The notes under the pieces were generated by a model, which searched no databases, was not told the DNA's origin, and worked only from the letters and a program-made list of their open reading frames with translations. The position numbers were made by a program, and so were the translations under genes. This document shows, in pieces, positions 10,753-20,612 of a DNA stretch of 64,000 bases. How positions within the stretch are numbered: the first letter of the stretch is position 1; each line of letters begins with the position of its first letter. The stretch comes from Bacteroidales bacterium (lineage in GTDB: Bacteria; Bacteroidota; Bacteroidia; Bacteroidales; Bacteroidaceae), in the NCBI GenBank assembly GCA_015654535.1, contig JAATGU010000055.1, forward strand, positions 31,536 to 95,535. The letters run 5' to 3'.

Positions 10753-13700
10753 TTAGAAAGTAATATTTGCTCCAAACACGAAACTGCGGCTACGCGGATA
10801 ACGGTTGTAATCCATGCCGCATGTCAAACCGGTTTGCACATCAACTTCAGGATCGTAACCGGAGTAACCGGTAATGATGAAGAGGTTAGTACCACTGACA
10901 TAGAGACGGAGTTTTGACATGCCCCATTTATTAGATAATTGCTTGGGCAAGGTGTAACCTAGGGTAATGTCTTGGCAACGAAGGAATGAACCATCTTCGA
11001 TGAAGTAAGAATGGGTAACCTTGTTGGTAACGTCAGTCGGATTCCATAATGTCTTACCGGCATTCAACTCTTTATAAATATCTACAGAACCATCAATGTA
11101 GGTATTCTTATACATAGATTCACCGTCTTCCCGTACATAAGTCCAGCGATTGTTAAACTTAGTAAGTACGTTGTAGAAATTTTGGCTGTTACCTTCTGAT
11201 GAAGACAATTGGTAAGCAGTAGCATTGTTCACGTCGAAATCATACATATAGTTGAAGTTGGCTGTGAAATCAAAGCCTTTCCATTGTCCGCTCAAACCGA
11301 AACCTCCTTGGAATTTTGGGTTCGTATTACCAATCACAGTACGGTCATCTTCCGTTATTTTACCATCTGGTTTACCGTCTGGTCCGCTAATATCTTTGAA
11401 CTTGATTTTGCCTGGAAGAGTAGCCACACCAGAGTTACTATCATTGAACACATTATTAATGATAGTACCTTCTTTGGGAACGGCCAGAAAACTCTGATTA
11501 GGATCAAAATCAAATTCATCGAAACTATACAGTCCGTCATAAACGAAACCATAAATCAAACCGACTTGGTCTCCCACCTTTAAACAGTAGTCGTTATAAC
11601 TTGATTTCCAACGGTCGTTTTGATCCCAAATCACATCGTCTGTATTATTCAGTTTGTCTACTTTCATCTTGTTGAAACCGAACGCCAAGTTACCGCTCAA
11701 TACATAGTCTTTGCCACGAAGGATATCTCCATTAATAGTTAATTCGAAACCTTTGTTAGTAACCTGACCGATGTTTTGCATCTGTTGAGTATAACCGGTT
11801 GTTGAAGGAACGTCTGACTTGTAGAGCAGGTCTTTAGTCGTATTCCAATAAACTTCCGGTGTAATGGTCAGGCGGTCGTTGAACAGGCCTAAGTCAAAGG
11901 CCAAGTTGCGAGTCAGGGTAGTTTCCCATTTAATTTTAGTGTTAGGGAAAGTACTGCCACCTGCATTGCCATACCATTTTTCGCCGTTTTCAGTAGCTTC
12001 ACCGAAACCCGGACCACCGGTGGTATTTACAGCGTAAAGATAACGCCACATATCATTGTCAATACGGTTGTTTCCTGCCATACCGATAGCAGCGCGTAGT
12101 TTTAGATTGCTGATGAAGGGATTGTTTTCTAGGAAACTTTCTTTGGATAGTACCCAGGCACCCGAAATCGAAGGGAAATACCCCCATTGTTGGCCCGGAG
12201 AGAACTTTGTGGAACCATCGGCACGGAACGTACCCGAAACCAGATATTTGTGATCGTAGTTATAGCCAGCTTGACCAAAAAAAGAGGCTGTGCGCTCGGG
12301 AGTAGAAAGAGATGATGTTGATTCCCATGGTGTTCCCAAACCCATATTGTTGAGAGCTCTTTCAGAAGAGATGCTGCGTGGGAAATAACGGTTTTTCATA
12401 TAGCTCTGCTTAGTTTGACTGTGCTGGATTTCCTGACCTAATAAAAAGGAGAAGTTGTGTAAGTGATCAATGTCGAAACCGTAAGAAGCCGTATTGGTCC
12501 ATGTATATTTTTCTGTACGCTTGTCTGTAATTTCTGCTACCGGCAGTTTTTTATTATCTTGGCCCTCATCAGTCATGGCACCATAGAAGCGATTTTCATC
12601 GTTGAAAGAAATGAAATGAGTACCTTCTGTACGCAAAGTCAAACCTTCTATGGGTTTCCACTCCAAACTGAACTGGTTCGTATAGGCATAAGAATGCTTT
12701 TTCAGCGTATTTTGGTCGATATCGCTTTTGGGGTTAGTGTACTCGAAGACAGCCTCATCATCAGGGTCAACCGTCACAGGATCCCAGAAAGCGAACTCGC
12801 GTAGGCCGTTGGTCGGACGATAGCGGAGTACGTCGATGATACCACCACTACCAATCTTATCACCGCCGGCACCGGTATCACGGCGGTAAGTAAGTTTCGG
12901 ATTAAGCGTCAAGGTTAAATCCTTGGTAAGCTGAATGTTCATTTTGATGTTCAAGTTGGTACGACGAACGCCGGATCCTATAATAATACCGTTGTCTTCG
13001 GAGTTAGTAAGAGAAGCGTTGAAGCGGAACTTCTCAGTACCTCCTCCTACAGTAAAGTTGGTTGAATAGTTAAATGGAGTCTCACTCATTACTTCGTCTT
13101 GCCAATCGTGTGTTGTAGCACGCTTATAGATGTCAAGATCAAGTGGGTTACCGAAGTTAGCACGATAATACTTTGCGTTAGAACTACGAGTACCGTTTGC
13201 AGCAGCCCAGTCGTACTGATAACGTACGAAATCGTACGTATCCATCAGGTCAAGCTTCTTAGCCAGTTTGCTTACTGACATTTGCGTATTAAGGCCAACT
13301 TGCACCTTGCCTTGATGAGCCGATTTGGTAGTTACTATAACTACACCATTACCACCCTTTGCACCATAGATAGCTGTTAAAGAAGCATCTTTCAGCACGT
13401 CGATAGATGCGATATCTGTCGGCGGAATGTCGCTAATATTATCTGTCTGGAAACCATCGACAATGTAGAGTGGTTCATTGCTTTGAGTCACTGACGTTCC
13501 ACCACGTACACGAATATTAATATCTGCACCAGGAGCACCGTCAACCGTAGTTACCTGCACACCGGCAATTTTTCCTTGTAAAGCAATAGCTGCTGAAGTA
13601 ACTGGTACGGCTGCCAACTTAACGCCCGAAATAGAACCTACTGAACCTGTTAAATCCTTACGTGCTCTACTTCCGTAACCAATTACAACAATTTCTTCGA

Positions 13701-14034
13701 GTGCCTGTGAGCCTTCTTTCAGGGTAATTTTTAGTTCTTTACCGGCAATAACGTCCACTTCCTGAGTTTCCATGCCGATATAAGAGATAACTATTTTATT
13801 CCCTTTGCCGACACTAATAGAAAACTGGCCATCCAAATCGGTGATAACACCGTTTGACTTATTTCCTTTTTCCACCACAGAAGCGCCAATAATTGGCTCA
13901 CCCTCCGAATCGCTTACATTGCCTTTTACCTTAATGTTTTGAGCCGCTAATCCAACGGGAAACATCAACAGTATAAACAATAACCATACATAATACTTGT
14001 TTTTCATTTTGAAAGATTTATAGTTTAACATCAT
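10753..14034 (-). CDS. SusC/RagA-family TonB-linked outer-membrane transporter
   Basis: A 1093-residue TonB-dependent importer. It has a signal peptide (about 10-31), a carboxypeptidase-D regulatory-like domain (about 34-107, GNVSDSEGEPIIGASVVEKG), a TonB-box-like segment EEIVVIGYGSRARKDLTG (113-130), a plug (about 130-240, with GVQVTTVDGAPGADINIRVRGG region) and a C-terminal barrel ending VFGANITF with the aromatic terminal residue. A second start at 14007 (MKNKYYVWLL) would give a more usual signal peptide and is equally plausible. It is first in the SusC-SusD-lipoprotein operon. Import is powered by the TonB-ExbBD complex, whose genes are not in this window. Confidence 0.96.
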   Translation of the reverse strand: MMLNYKSFKMKNKYYVWLLFILLMFPVGLAAQNIKVKGNVSDSEGEPIIGASVVEKGNKSNGVITDLDGQFSISVGKGNKIVISYIGMETQEVDVIAGKELKITLKEGSQALEEIVVIGYGSRARKDLTGSVGSISGVKLAAVPVTSAAIALQGKIAGVQVTTVDGAPGADINIRVRGGTSVTQSNEPLYIVDGFQTDNISDIPPTDIASIDVLKDASLTAIYGAKGGNGVVIVTTKSAHQGKVQVGLNTQMSVSKLAKKLDLMDTYDFVRYQYDWAAANGTRSSNAKYYRANFGNPLDLDIYKRATTHDWQDEVMSETPFNYSTNFTVGGGTEKFRFNASLTNSEDNGIIIGSGVRRTNLNIKMNIQLTKDLTLTLNPKLTYRRDTGAGGDKIGSGGIIDVLRYRPTNGLREFAFWDPVTVDPDDEAVFEYTNPKSDIDQNTLKKHSYAYTNQFSLEWKPIEGLTLRTEGTHFISFNDENRFYGAMTDEGQDNKKLPVAEITDKRTEKYTWTNTASYGFDIDHLHNFSFLLGQEIQHSQTKQSYMKNRYFPRSISSERALNNMGLGTPWESTSSLSTPERTASFFGQAGYNYDHKYLVSGTFRADGSTKFSPGQQWGYFPSISGAWVLSKESFLENNPFISNLKLRAAIGMAGNNRIDNDMWRYLYAVNTTGGPGFGEATENGEKWYGNAGGSTFPNTKIKWETTLTRNLAFDLGLFNDRLTITPEVYWNTTKDLLYKSDVPSTTGYTQQMQNIGQVTNKGFELTINGDILRGKDYVLSGNLAFGFNKMKVDKLNNTDDVIWDQNDRWKSSYNDYCLKVGDQVGLIYGFVYDGLYSFDEFDFDPNQSFLAVPKEGTIINNVFNDSNSGVATLPGKIKFKDISGPDGKPDGKITEDDRTVIGNTNPKFQGGFGLSGQWKGFDFTANFNYMYDFDVNNATAYQLSSSEGNSQNFYNVLTKFNNRWTYVREDGESMYKNTYIDGSVDIYKELNAGKTLWNPTDVTNKVTHSYFIEDGSFLRCQDITLGYTLPKQLSNKWGMSKLRLYVSGTNLFIITGYSGYDPEVDVQTGLTCGMDYNRYPRSRSFVFGANITF

Positions 14035-14427
14035 AAATTTTATTTCTTTTTCGTGCCAATGTGTTTCAGGGCAAAGATCTAAATTACTAAATAATCAAAG
14101 GGGGAAAATTTATCTGAAAAGGAGTAAAATAAATACAGTGCATTCCCAAATGAAGAAATTTTATACACAGACAGACTTTAAGTAAGCTTTCAATAATTCA
14201 AACGAAGTTCTATTTTATAGAATCACAAGTTCTTTTAAGTTATTAGATTTTTTTTTCAGTCATAATCTGAAAATAAAGCATTGAAAAATAGGTATATAGT
14301 GGCAAAAATCTTACATTTGTAATGTCTAATCATAACATTTTTCCGGAGTATTTGATTCATCCATAAAAGAAAAGTCCGTTCCTGGTGGAAACCCTCATCG
14401 TAATAAACTCTGTAAAAGATTTCCTTT
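14035..14427. other. Intergenic region upstream of SusC
   Basis: No gene is recognised in these 393 AT-rich bases. The part near 14035-14110 should hold the regulated SusC promoter on the minus strand, but I see no clear match to the TTTG/TAnnTTTG consensus. A -7-like box TACATTTG on the plus strand at 14312-14319 has no good -33 partner. Confidence 0.4.
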
Positions 14428-14655
14428 ATGTTAGTCTGCTTCCTGAAAATGTACCAGTTAGGTCAATGTACAAACGTTTTTTTCATGGATAATACGAAGA
14501 TTCATGTATGTGACAATAAGCGAATCTTCCGTCACAAAGTTTTTGCTGGTATCGCCCCTAATTTTTATGTCGAATTCGGGTTAAAAGAAGATCCAATGAA
14601 TGGCTGGCGAAAACGTTTGCATTCTAATATTATCCGGTTTTTTAGATTAGGATAA
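14428..14655 (+). pseudogene. IS982-family transposase fragment
   Basis: A 75-codon frame contains MDNTKIHVCDNKRIFRHKVF followed by AGIA. This closely follows the IS982-family core around the first catalytic Asp, usually of the form FIDST.I.VCHNKRI..HKVFKGIA. The preceding LVCFLKMYQLGQCT and the later NGWRKRLHSNII also fit the family, with scrambled sequence between. The rest of the transposase and the terminal repeats are not visible, so this is a decayed scar and not an active element. Confidence 0.65.
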
Positions 14656-14692
14656 TAACATTCTCATATAAATTGCTTGCTTTGTATCTTAG

Positions 14693-16843
<2,151 letters not shown>

Positions 16844-16906
16844 TCGATTGATTTAAAGCTTATTATATCTAAAAAAGAAAACTTTAAACATTAGAATAAT
16901 ACCCTT

Positions 16907-17049
16907 GAGTGGTGTAGATGGTGTACTAAAAAAGACTTTATTCTGGTTTCAGAAATCAAATTTCAAAAAAACTGCAAGATGCAGAATTTTTAAAAATTGA
17001 TTTTCAGAAAGAAAAAAAGCTTATTTTTAGTACACCATCTACACCACTC
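16907..17049. repeat. 143-bp long palindrome with 26-bp perfect inverted ends (element copy 1)
   Basis: Bases 16907-16932 are the exact reverse complement of 17024-17049. Each arm contains a 9-bp tandem (GGTGTAGAT then GGTGTA). The interior is also partly self-complementary, including CTGCAAGATGCAG. The whole region could fold into one long hairpin. It resembles the element at 46194-46324: both have 9-bp-period G/TGTAG arms, and both have AGACTTTAT just inside the left arm. Confidence 0.8.
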
Positions 17050-17083
17050 ACATTTCTATCATGCTCATTTACAGCGAAAAAAT

Positions 17084-17225
17084 ATGTCCAGAGATCTTGA
17101 TTGAAGAGTCCAGAGATTTTAGGAGAAATCTCTGGACTTTTTAAAAACTATTCTTTTTAAATTTTCAGCCATTCATCAATCATTGCTCAACCATTCATCA
17201 ATGCTTTTTATTTATTGAAGAATGG
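17084..17225. repeat. 22-bp-period repeat ladder next to palindrome copy 1
   Basis: Two sets show the same layout of direct, direct, inverted. GTCCAGAGAT occurs at 17086 and 17108, with the inverse AAATCTCTGGAC at 17126-17137. CCATTCATCAAT occurs at 17169 and 17191, with the near-inverse ATTGAAGAATGG at 17214-17225. The direct copies are 22 bases apart in both sets. A period of 22 is not a coding period, so this is noncoding. Confidence 0.7.
17108..17142 (+). terminator. Strong hairpin followed by T run, within the ladder
   Basis: A 12-bp perfect stem (GTCCAGAGATTT / AAATCTCTGGAC) with loop TAGGAG is followed by TTTTT. It would act as an intrinsic terminator on the plus strand. It may serve any transcript leaving the GH97 gene or the palindrome. 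Confidence 0.55.
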
Positions 17226-17387
17226 ATTGTAAAGTGCCATTGAATGTTCAGAATTGCTTTTTTATATAGAGATTATATAATTCACTAAGAATAAGTATGG
17301 TACATGAAATTAAGAACCGAAAAGGTGGTTGCTACTATAGTCACAGCCGACTAGTTCAGACCTTTTTTTCTCTTTTTCGCTGAAAGA

Positions 17388-17419
17388 TTTGCATATTTCA
17401 TGAAAACTATATACTTTTG
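17388..17419 (+). promoter_or_regulatory. Promoter of tRNA-Met
   Basis: TTTG at 17388-17391 and TACTTTTG at 17412-17419 with a 20-base spacer match the Bacteroides primary sigma factor consensus. The tRNA begins 25 bases downstream. Confidence 0.8.
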
Positions 17420-17444
17420 TACCCGCATCCAAATAATGGAGCAT

Positions 17445-17518
17445 GGGCTTTTAGCTCAGTTGGTTAGAGCAACAGACTCATAATCTGGAGGTCCTTGGTT
17501 CAAGCCCAAGATGGCCCA
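17445..17518 (+). tRNA. tRNA-Met (anticodon CAT)
   Basis: The 74 bases fold as a normal cloverleaf: acceptor GGGCTTT/ATGGCCC with one mismatch, D arm GCTC/GAGC, anticodon loop CTCATAA, and T arm CTTGG/CCAAG with loop TTCAAGC. The anticodon is CAT. The first acceptor pair is G-C and the initiator-type GGG/CCC anticodon stem is absent, so it is an elongator Met or possibly a lysidine-modified Ile tRNA. CCA is not fully encoded. Confidence 0.9.
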
Positions 17519-17520
17519 CC

Positions 17521-17597
17521 TTCAAAAAATAAAAGCACTTACAGAGATTATTTGTAGGTGCTTTTTGCTTATCACTAACTTTTGTAGATGGAACTTA
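17521..17597 (+). repeat. Left direct repeat flanking the hipBA module
   Basis: This 77-base segment matches 19249-19323. The last 49 bases (17549-17597) differ at one position from 19275-19323. The copy contains the tRNA-Met terminator and also the first bases of the downstream methyltransferase gene (ATGGAACTTA), after which the sequence diverges. It looks like one half of a duplicated insertion junction. Confidence 0.85.
17531..17565 (+). terminator. tRNA-Met terminator
   Basis: AAAAGCACTTACA pairs over 13 bp with TGTAGGTGCTTTT, followed by T, thirteen bases after the end of tRNA-Met. It is repeated, with more wobble pairs, in the right-hand direct repeat. Confidence 0.75.
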
Positions 17598-17704
17598 GGT
17601 TCCCTATGATATCCTTATGTTGATTATAAACGTCTATAATTCCAATATTTCTCATTATTTTGTTAATTGTGGTTACATGATGGATATAAACAATGATATT
17701 TTGG

Positions 17705-17760
17705 TTTGAATATTGTGATAATTTCATTAACTTTGTAAGTGCTAATATAATCGCAATATA
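17705..17760 (+). promoter_or_regulatory. hipBA promoter with possible operator half-sites
   Basis: TTTG (17705-17708) and TAACTTTG (17728-17735) have a 19-base spacer, a good Bacteroides promoter. AATATTGTGAT at 17709-17719 and ATCGCAATATA at 17750-17760 are inverted copies with 9 of 11 positions matching. One lies in the spacer and the other abuts the start codon. They are candidate sites for autoregulation by the HipB-like protein; that role is inferred. Confidence 0.6.
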
Positions 17761-17762
17761 AA

Positions 17763-18098
17763 ATGAATAATCAAATAAACGATAATATATTATCTCTTAT
17801 AAGTAAAACACCAGACACATTGCTCTTGGGCATTGCCGGGCGTGTTAAAGAGAGACGATTAGAAAAAGACTTGACGCAAAAAGCTCTTGCTACTAAAGCA
17901 GGAATCTCTTTTGGTTCTTATCGACGTTTTGAGTCCTCCGGGGAGATTTCGTTACGTTCATTGGTGATGATTGCTTTTGCATTGGATATGGCCGATGAGT
18001 TTGATGCTTTTTTCAGTATCCGAACTTATCAGAGTATGGATGATTTATTGAAAGCGGATAAGAATAAACAACGCAAGAGAGGAAGCCGCAATGAATAA
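17763..18098 (+). CDS. hipB: HipB-like XRE-family antitoxin/repressor
   Basis: A 111-residue protein with one helix-turn-helix domain of the XRE/Cro type at about 27-80 (KERRLEKDLTQKALATKAG and RRFESSGEISLRSLVMIA). HipB proteins bind and neutralise the partner HipA kinase and repress their own operon. The gene overlaps the next one by 8 bases, typical of co-translated antitoxin-toxin pairs. A good promoter with inverted half-sites lies directly upstream. The pair sits between two direct repeats, next to tRNA-Met, and looks like an insertion. Confidence 0.85.
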   Translation: MNNQINDNILSLISKTPDTLLLGIAGRVKERRLEKDLTQKALATKAGISFGSYRRFESSGEISLRSLVMIAFALDMADEFDAFFSIRTYQSMDDLLKADKNKQRKRGSRNE

Positions 18099-19200
18099 TA
18101 AATCTGTAGTAGAAGTTTATTTAGGAGAAAACCGAGTGGGACGTATCGCCCTTACTTCCGATGGTTTATGTGCTTTTGAGTACGATGGTGAATATTTGAA
18201 AACAGGAGTTTCCATCTCTCCATTCTTTATGCCGTTAAAATCAGAACTTATAATTGCCAAACGTGATCCGTTTAGTGGTGGCTTTGGAGCTTTTGATGAT
18301 AGCCTCCCCGATGGATGGGGAAATCTTTTACTTGATCGTTTTTTGCAAGAGAAAGGAATTGATCCTTATAGATTAACAATTCTTGAACGTCTTTCGCTTA
18401 TTGGAAGTATAGGACGTGGAGCATTGGAATACCGGCCGGACAAAAGTATCGTCGCAAACGATGAATTTCTGAATTTCGACAAACTCGCTGCTGAAGCGGA
18501 AAAAATATTGAGTAGTAAAGAGGCTGACGGTTCAGTGGATATGCTATATAAATGTGGAGGTTCATCTGGTGGAGCACGCCCAAAGGCATTTGCCAAAGTG
18601 GACAATCGGGAGTGGCTTGTGAAATTTAAGGCTACATCCGATCCGCAGAATGTTGGAGAGATAGAATATAACTATTCACTGCTTGCCAAAGAGTGTGGAA
18701 TACGAATGCCGGAAACACGGTTGTTCGATGGCAAGTATTTCGGAGTAGAGCGTTTTGACCGAACTCCTGAAGGGAAAATACATACAATCAGTGCTGCGGG
18801 GCTTCTTCATGCTAATTATCGGATTCCGAGTCTTGATTATTCGATTTTGCTAAAGGTTTGTCTAAACCTTACCAAAGACATGGAACAGGTCTATGATATG
18901 TTTCGTTTGATGGTTTTTAATGTAGCCATAACCAACAGAGACGACCATGCTAAAAACTTCTCCTTTCAACTCATTGATGGCAATTGGAAACTCTCGCCTG
19001 CCTATGACTTGTTGCCAAGCAGTGGCTTTAACGGCTATCATACTACAACTATAAACAGTAAAGGAGAGCCTGTACTTGCCGATATAATGACTTTGGCCGC
19101 TGAGGTAGGCATAATCAAACCCAAAGCTACACAGATTATCGAAGAGGTAATCGATAAGTGCCGTGCTCGTAAAATGTTGAAATATAGATTAAACCTATAG
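18091..19200 (+). CDS. hipA: HipA-like serine/threonine kinase toxin
   Basis: A 369-residue protein with an N-terminal HipA-N1-like part (about 5-105, ending GSIGRGALEY) and a kinase part. Seen in order: the Gly-rich loop GGSSGGARPK (156-165) with candidate autophosphorylation serines 158/159, the catalytic NRDDHAKNF (282-290) and the metal-binding LSPAYD (301-306). E. coli HipA, about 440 residues, phosphorylates glutamyl-tRNA synthetase and so stops translation; some relatives act on other targets. All key residues are present, so it is likely active. The target here is unknown. It is shorter than the E. coli protein but within the range of Bacteroides members. Confidence 0.9.
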   Translation: MNNKSVVEVYLGENRVGRIALTSDGLCAFEYDGEYLKTGVSISPFFMPLKSELIIAKRDPFSGGFGAFDDSLPDGWGNLLLDRFLQEKGIDPYRLTILERLSLIGSIGRGALEYRPDKSIVANDEFLNFDKLAAEAEKILSSKEADGSVDMLYKCGGSSGGARPKAFAKVDNREWLVKFKATSDPQNVGEIEYNYSLLAKECGIRMPETRLFDGKYFGVERFDRTPEGKIHTISAAGLLHANYRIPSLDYSILLKVCLNLTKDMEQVYDMFRLMVFNVAITNRDDHAKNFSFQLIDGNWKLSPAYDLLPSSGFNGYHTTTINSKGEPVLADIMTLAAEVGIIKPKATQIIEEVIDKCRARKMLKYRLNL

Positions 19201-19248
19201 TGTTTGAAACGATTGTATATTCTTTATAATATTTATAAATGTATAATA

Positions 19249-19323
19249 TTCAAAAACAAGAGTGCTTGCAGAGATATTTGTAGGTGCTTTTTGTTTATCA
19301 CTAACTTTTGTAGATGGAACTTA
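19249..19323 (+). repeat. Right direct repeat flanking the hipBA module
   Basis: The second copy of the 75-77-base repeat begins 48 bases after the hipA stop and runs into the start of the methyltransferase gene (ATG at 19314). It keeps a wobble-rich version of the terminator hairpin. TTTG at 19277-19280 and TAACTTTTG at 19302-19310 resemble a promoter whose start point would fall at or near the ATG. Confidence 0.85.
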
Positions 19324-20495
19324 CTGACGTAACAATTAAATTTATTAAGGAGCATCTAGCTGATGATCCTTCAATGTTAGCTCTTCAGGCAAATAAATAT
19401 CCTGGCGTGAATATGATTGTAGCTATATCTCAAATAGCTGGTAAAAAGATGATTGTGGAGAAAATACCTTCTTGGAGTAAGGTAGAAGGATTAATCTATC
19501 CAAAGCATCTTTCCCTGGAGCAATGTTCATCTGAAGCAACGGCTCGCTATAAGTCTTCTTTAGTAAAGGGCTCTTCTTTAGTGGATCTTACTGGAGGGTT
19601 TGGCATTGATTGTGCTTTTCTATCTGTGCATTTTTCAAAAGTAACTTATGTAGAACGTCAGCAGGAGCTGTGTGATGTTGCTGCTCCTAATTTTACTTTA
19701 TTGGGTTTAACTCATATCCTTGTTGTGAATGGAGATGGCGTTGATTATCTTTCTCAGATGGAAGAGGTGGATTGGCTTTACATAGATCCTGCAAGAAGGA
19801 ACAGGCAGGGTGGAAAGGCAGTTGCCATAGAGGAGTGTGAACCTAATGTTGCTGAACTTTCGGAGCAATTGATTCATAAAGCTGGGCAGGTAATGATCAA
19901 ATTATCACCGATGCTTGATCTTTCACTGGCATTGCATCATTTACCATTTACTAAAGCAGTGCATGTTGTGTCGGTAGCCAATGAGTGTAAGGAATTACTT
20001 ATAATTCTTGGCAAGGAACGGCAAAACCTTAGAATTCCTATCCACTGCGTGAATATTTTGAAAAATGGCAAAACTCAGACTTATTCATTTAATAAGGAAG
20101 AAGAGTCGGAAGGTTGTGAATATGCTCAACAAGTCAGGCGTTTTATTTATGAACCGAATGCTTCTATATTGAAAGCTGGAGCTTATAAGAGCGTTGCCCG
20201 GAGCTATCATTTAAAGAAACTACACCCTAATAGTCACTTGTATACTTCAGACGATCAGATACTTAAATTTCCTGGAAGAATCTTTGTGTGTGACTCCGTC
20301 TTTAGTCTGAATAAGAAGGAGATAAAAACTAATTTGAGGGAAATAAAAAAGGCTAATATTACAGTTCGTAACTTTCCTCTTTCAGTAGCAGAACTGCGCA
20401 AACGTTTGAAACTATCTGATGGAGGAGAAGTCTATCTTTTTGCAACGACTTTAATGGAGGGACAAAAGGCGCTAATAAAGTGTCACAAATTGTAA
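19314..20495 (+). CDS. Class I SAM-dependent methyltransferase with THUMP-like C-terminal domain
   Basis: A 393-residue protein. SAM-binding motif I is VDLTGGFGIDC (90-100), the acidic end of strand 2 is VTYVERQ, and the motif IV equivalent is YIDPARR (156-162). The C-terminal part (about 290-390, GRIFVCDSVFSLNKKEIKT, ANITVRNFPLSVAELRKRLKL) fits the THUMP-like domain seen with this family in Bacteroidetes. It probably modifies RNA, but the substrate is unknown. The first ten bases of the gene are part of the right direct repeat, and an identical start exists without a gene at the left repeat. It was therefore probably next to tRNA-Met before the hipBA insertion. Confidence 0.82.
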   Translation: MELTDVTIKFIKEHLADDPSMLALQANKYPGVNMIVAISQIAGKKMIVEKIPSWSKVEGLIYPKHLSLEQCSSEATARYKSSLVKGSSLVDLTGGFGIDCAFLSVHFSKVTYVERQQELCDVAAPNFTLLGLTHILVVNGDGVDYLSQMEEVDWLYIDPARRNRQGGKAVAIEECEPNVAELSEQLIHKAGQVMIKLSPMLDLSLALHHLPFTKAVHVVSVANECKELLIILGKERQNLRIPIHCVNILKNGKTQTYSFNKEEESEGCEYAQQVRRFIYEPNASILKAGAYKSVARSYHLKKLHPNSHLYTSDDQILKFPGRIFVCDSVFSLNKKEIKTNLREIKKANITVRNFPLSVAELRKRLKLSDGGEVYLFATTLMEGQKALIKCHKL

Positions 20496-20581
20496 CTACT
20501 TAATATTTAAAATTTCAATCAACAAGAAGTGACTAAATTACATTAATTAGAGCATATTCAATGTTTTTTATTGAAAAAGAG

Positions 20582-20589
20582 TATCTTTG
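20582..20589 (+). promoter_or_regulatory. -7 box TATCTTTG before the GNAT gene
   Basis: The box matches TAnnTTTG and lies 23 bases before the ATG at 20613. It shows that an earlier in-frame ATG at 20571 is inside the promoter and is not the start. No clear TTTG -33 box is seen. Confidence 0.5.
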
Positions 20590-20612
20590 CAGCCTTAATA
20601 CATATACAAACG

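Noticed and set aside
17327-17372. tRNA 3'-end fragment (attachment-site remnant) on the minus strand
   Set aside because: GGCTGTGACTA resembles tRNA ends, but the T-arm and acceptor do not pair and the stretch is better described as a dyad.
17405-17425. CTnDOT-like attachment core (GTAnnTTTGC-type) near several TAnnTTTG boxes
   Set aside because: These sequences are explained by the Bacteroides -7 promoter box; no integrase gene or second attachment site is seen.
20571-20612. Upstream start for the GNAT gene
   Set aside because: The stretch overlaps a good -7 box, so it would not be in the transcript.
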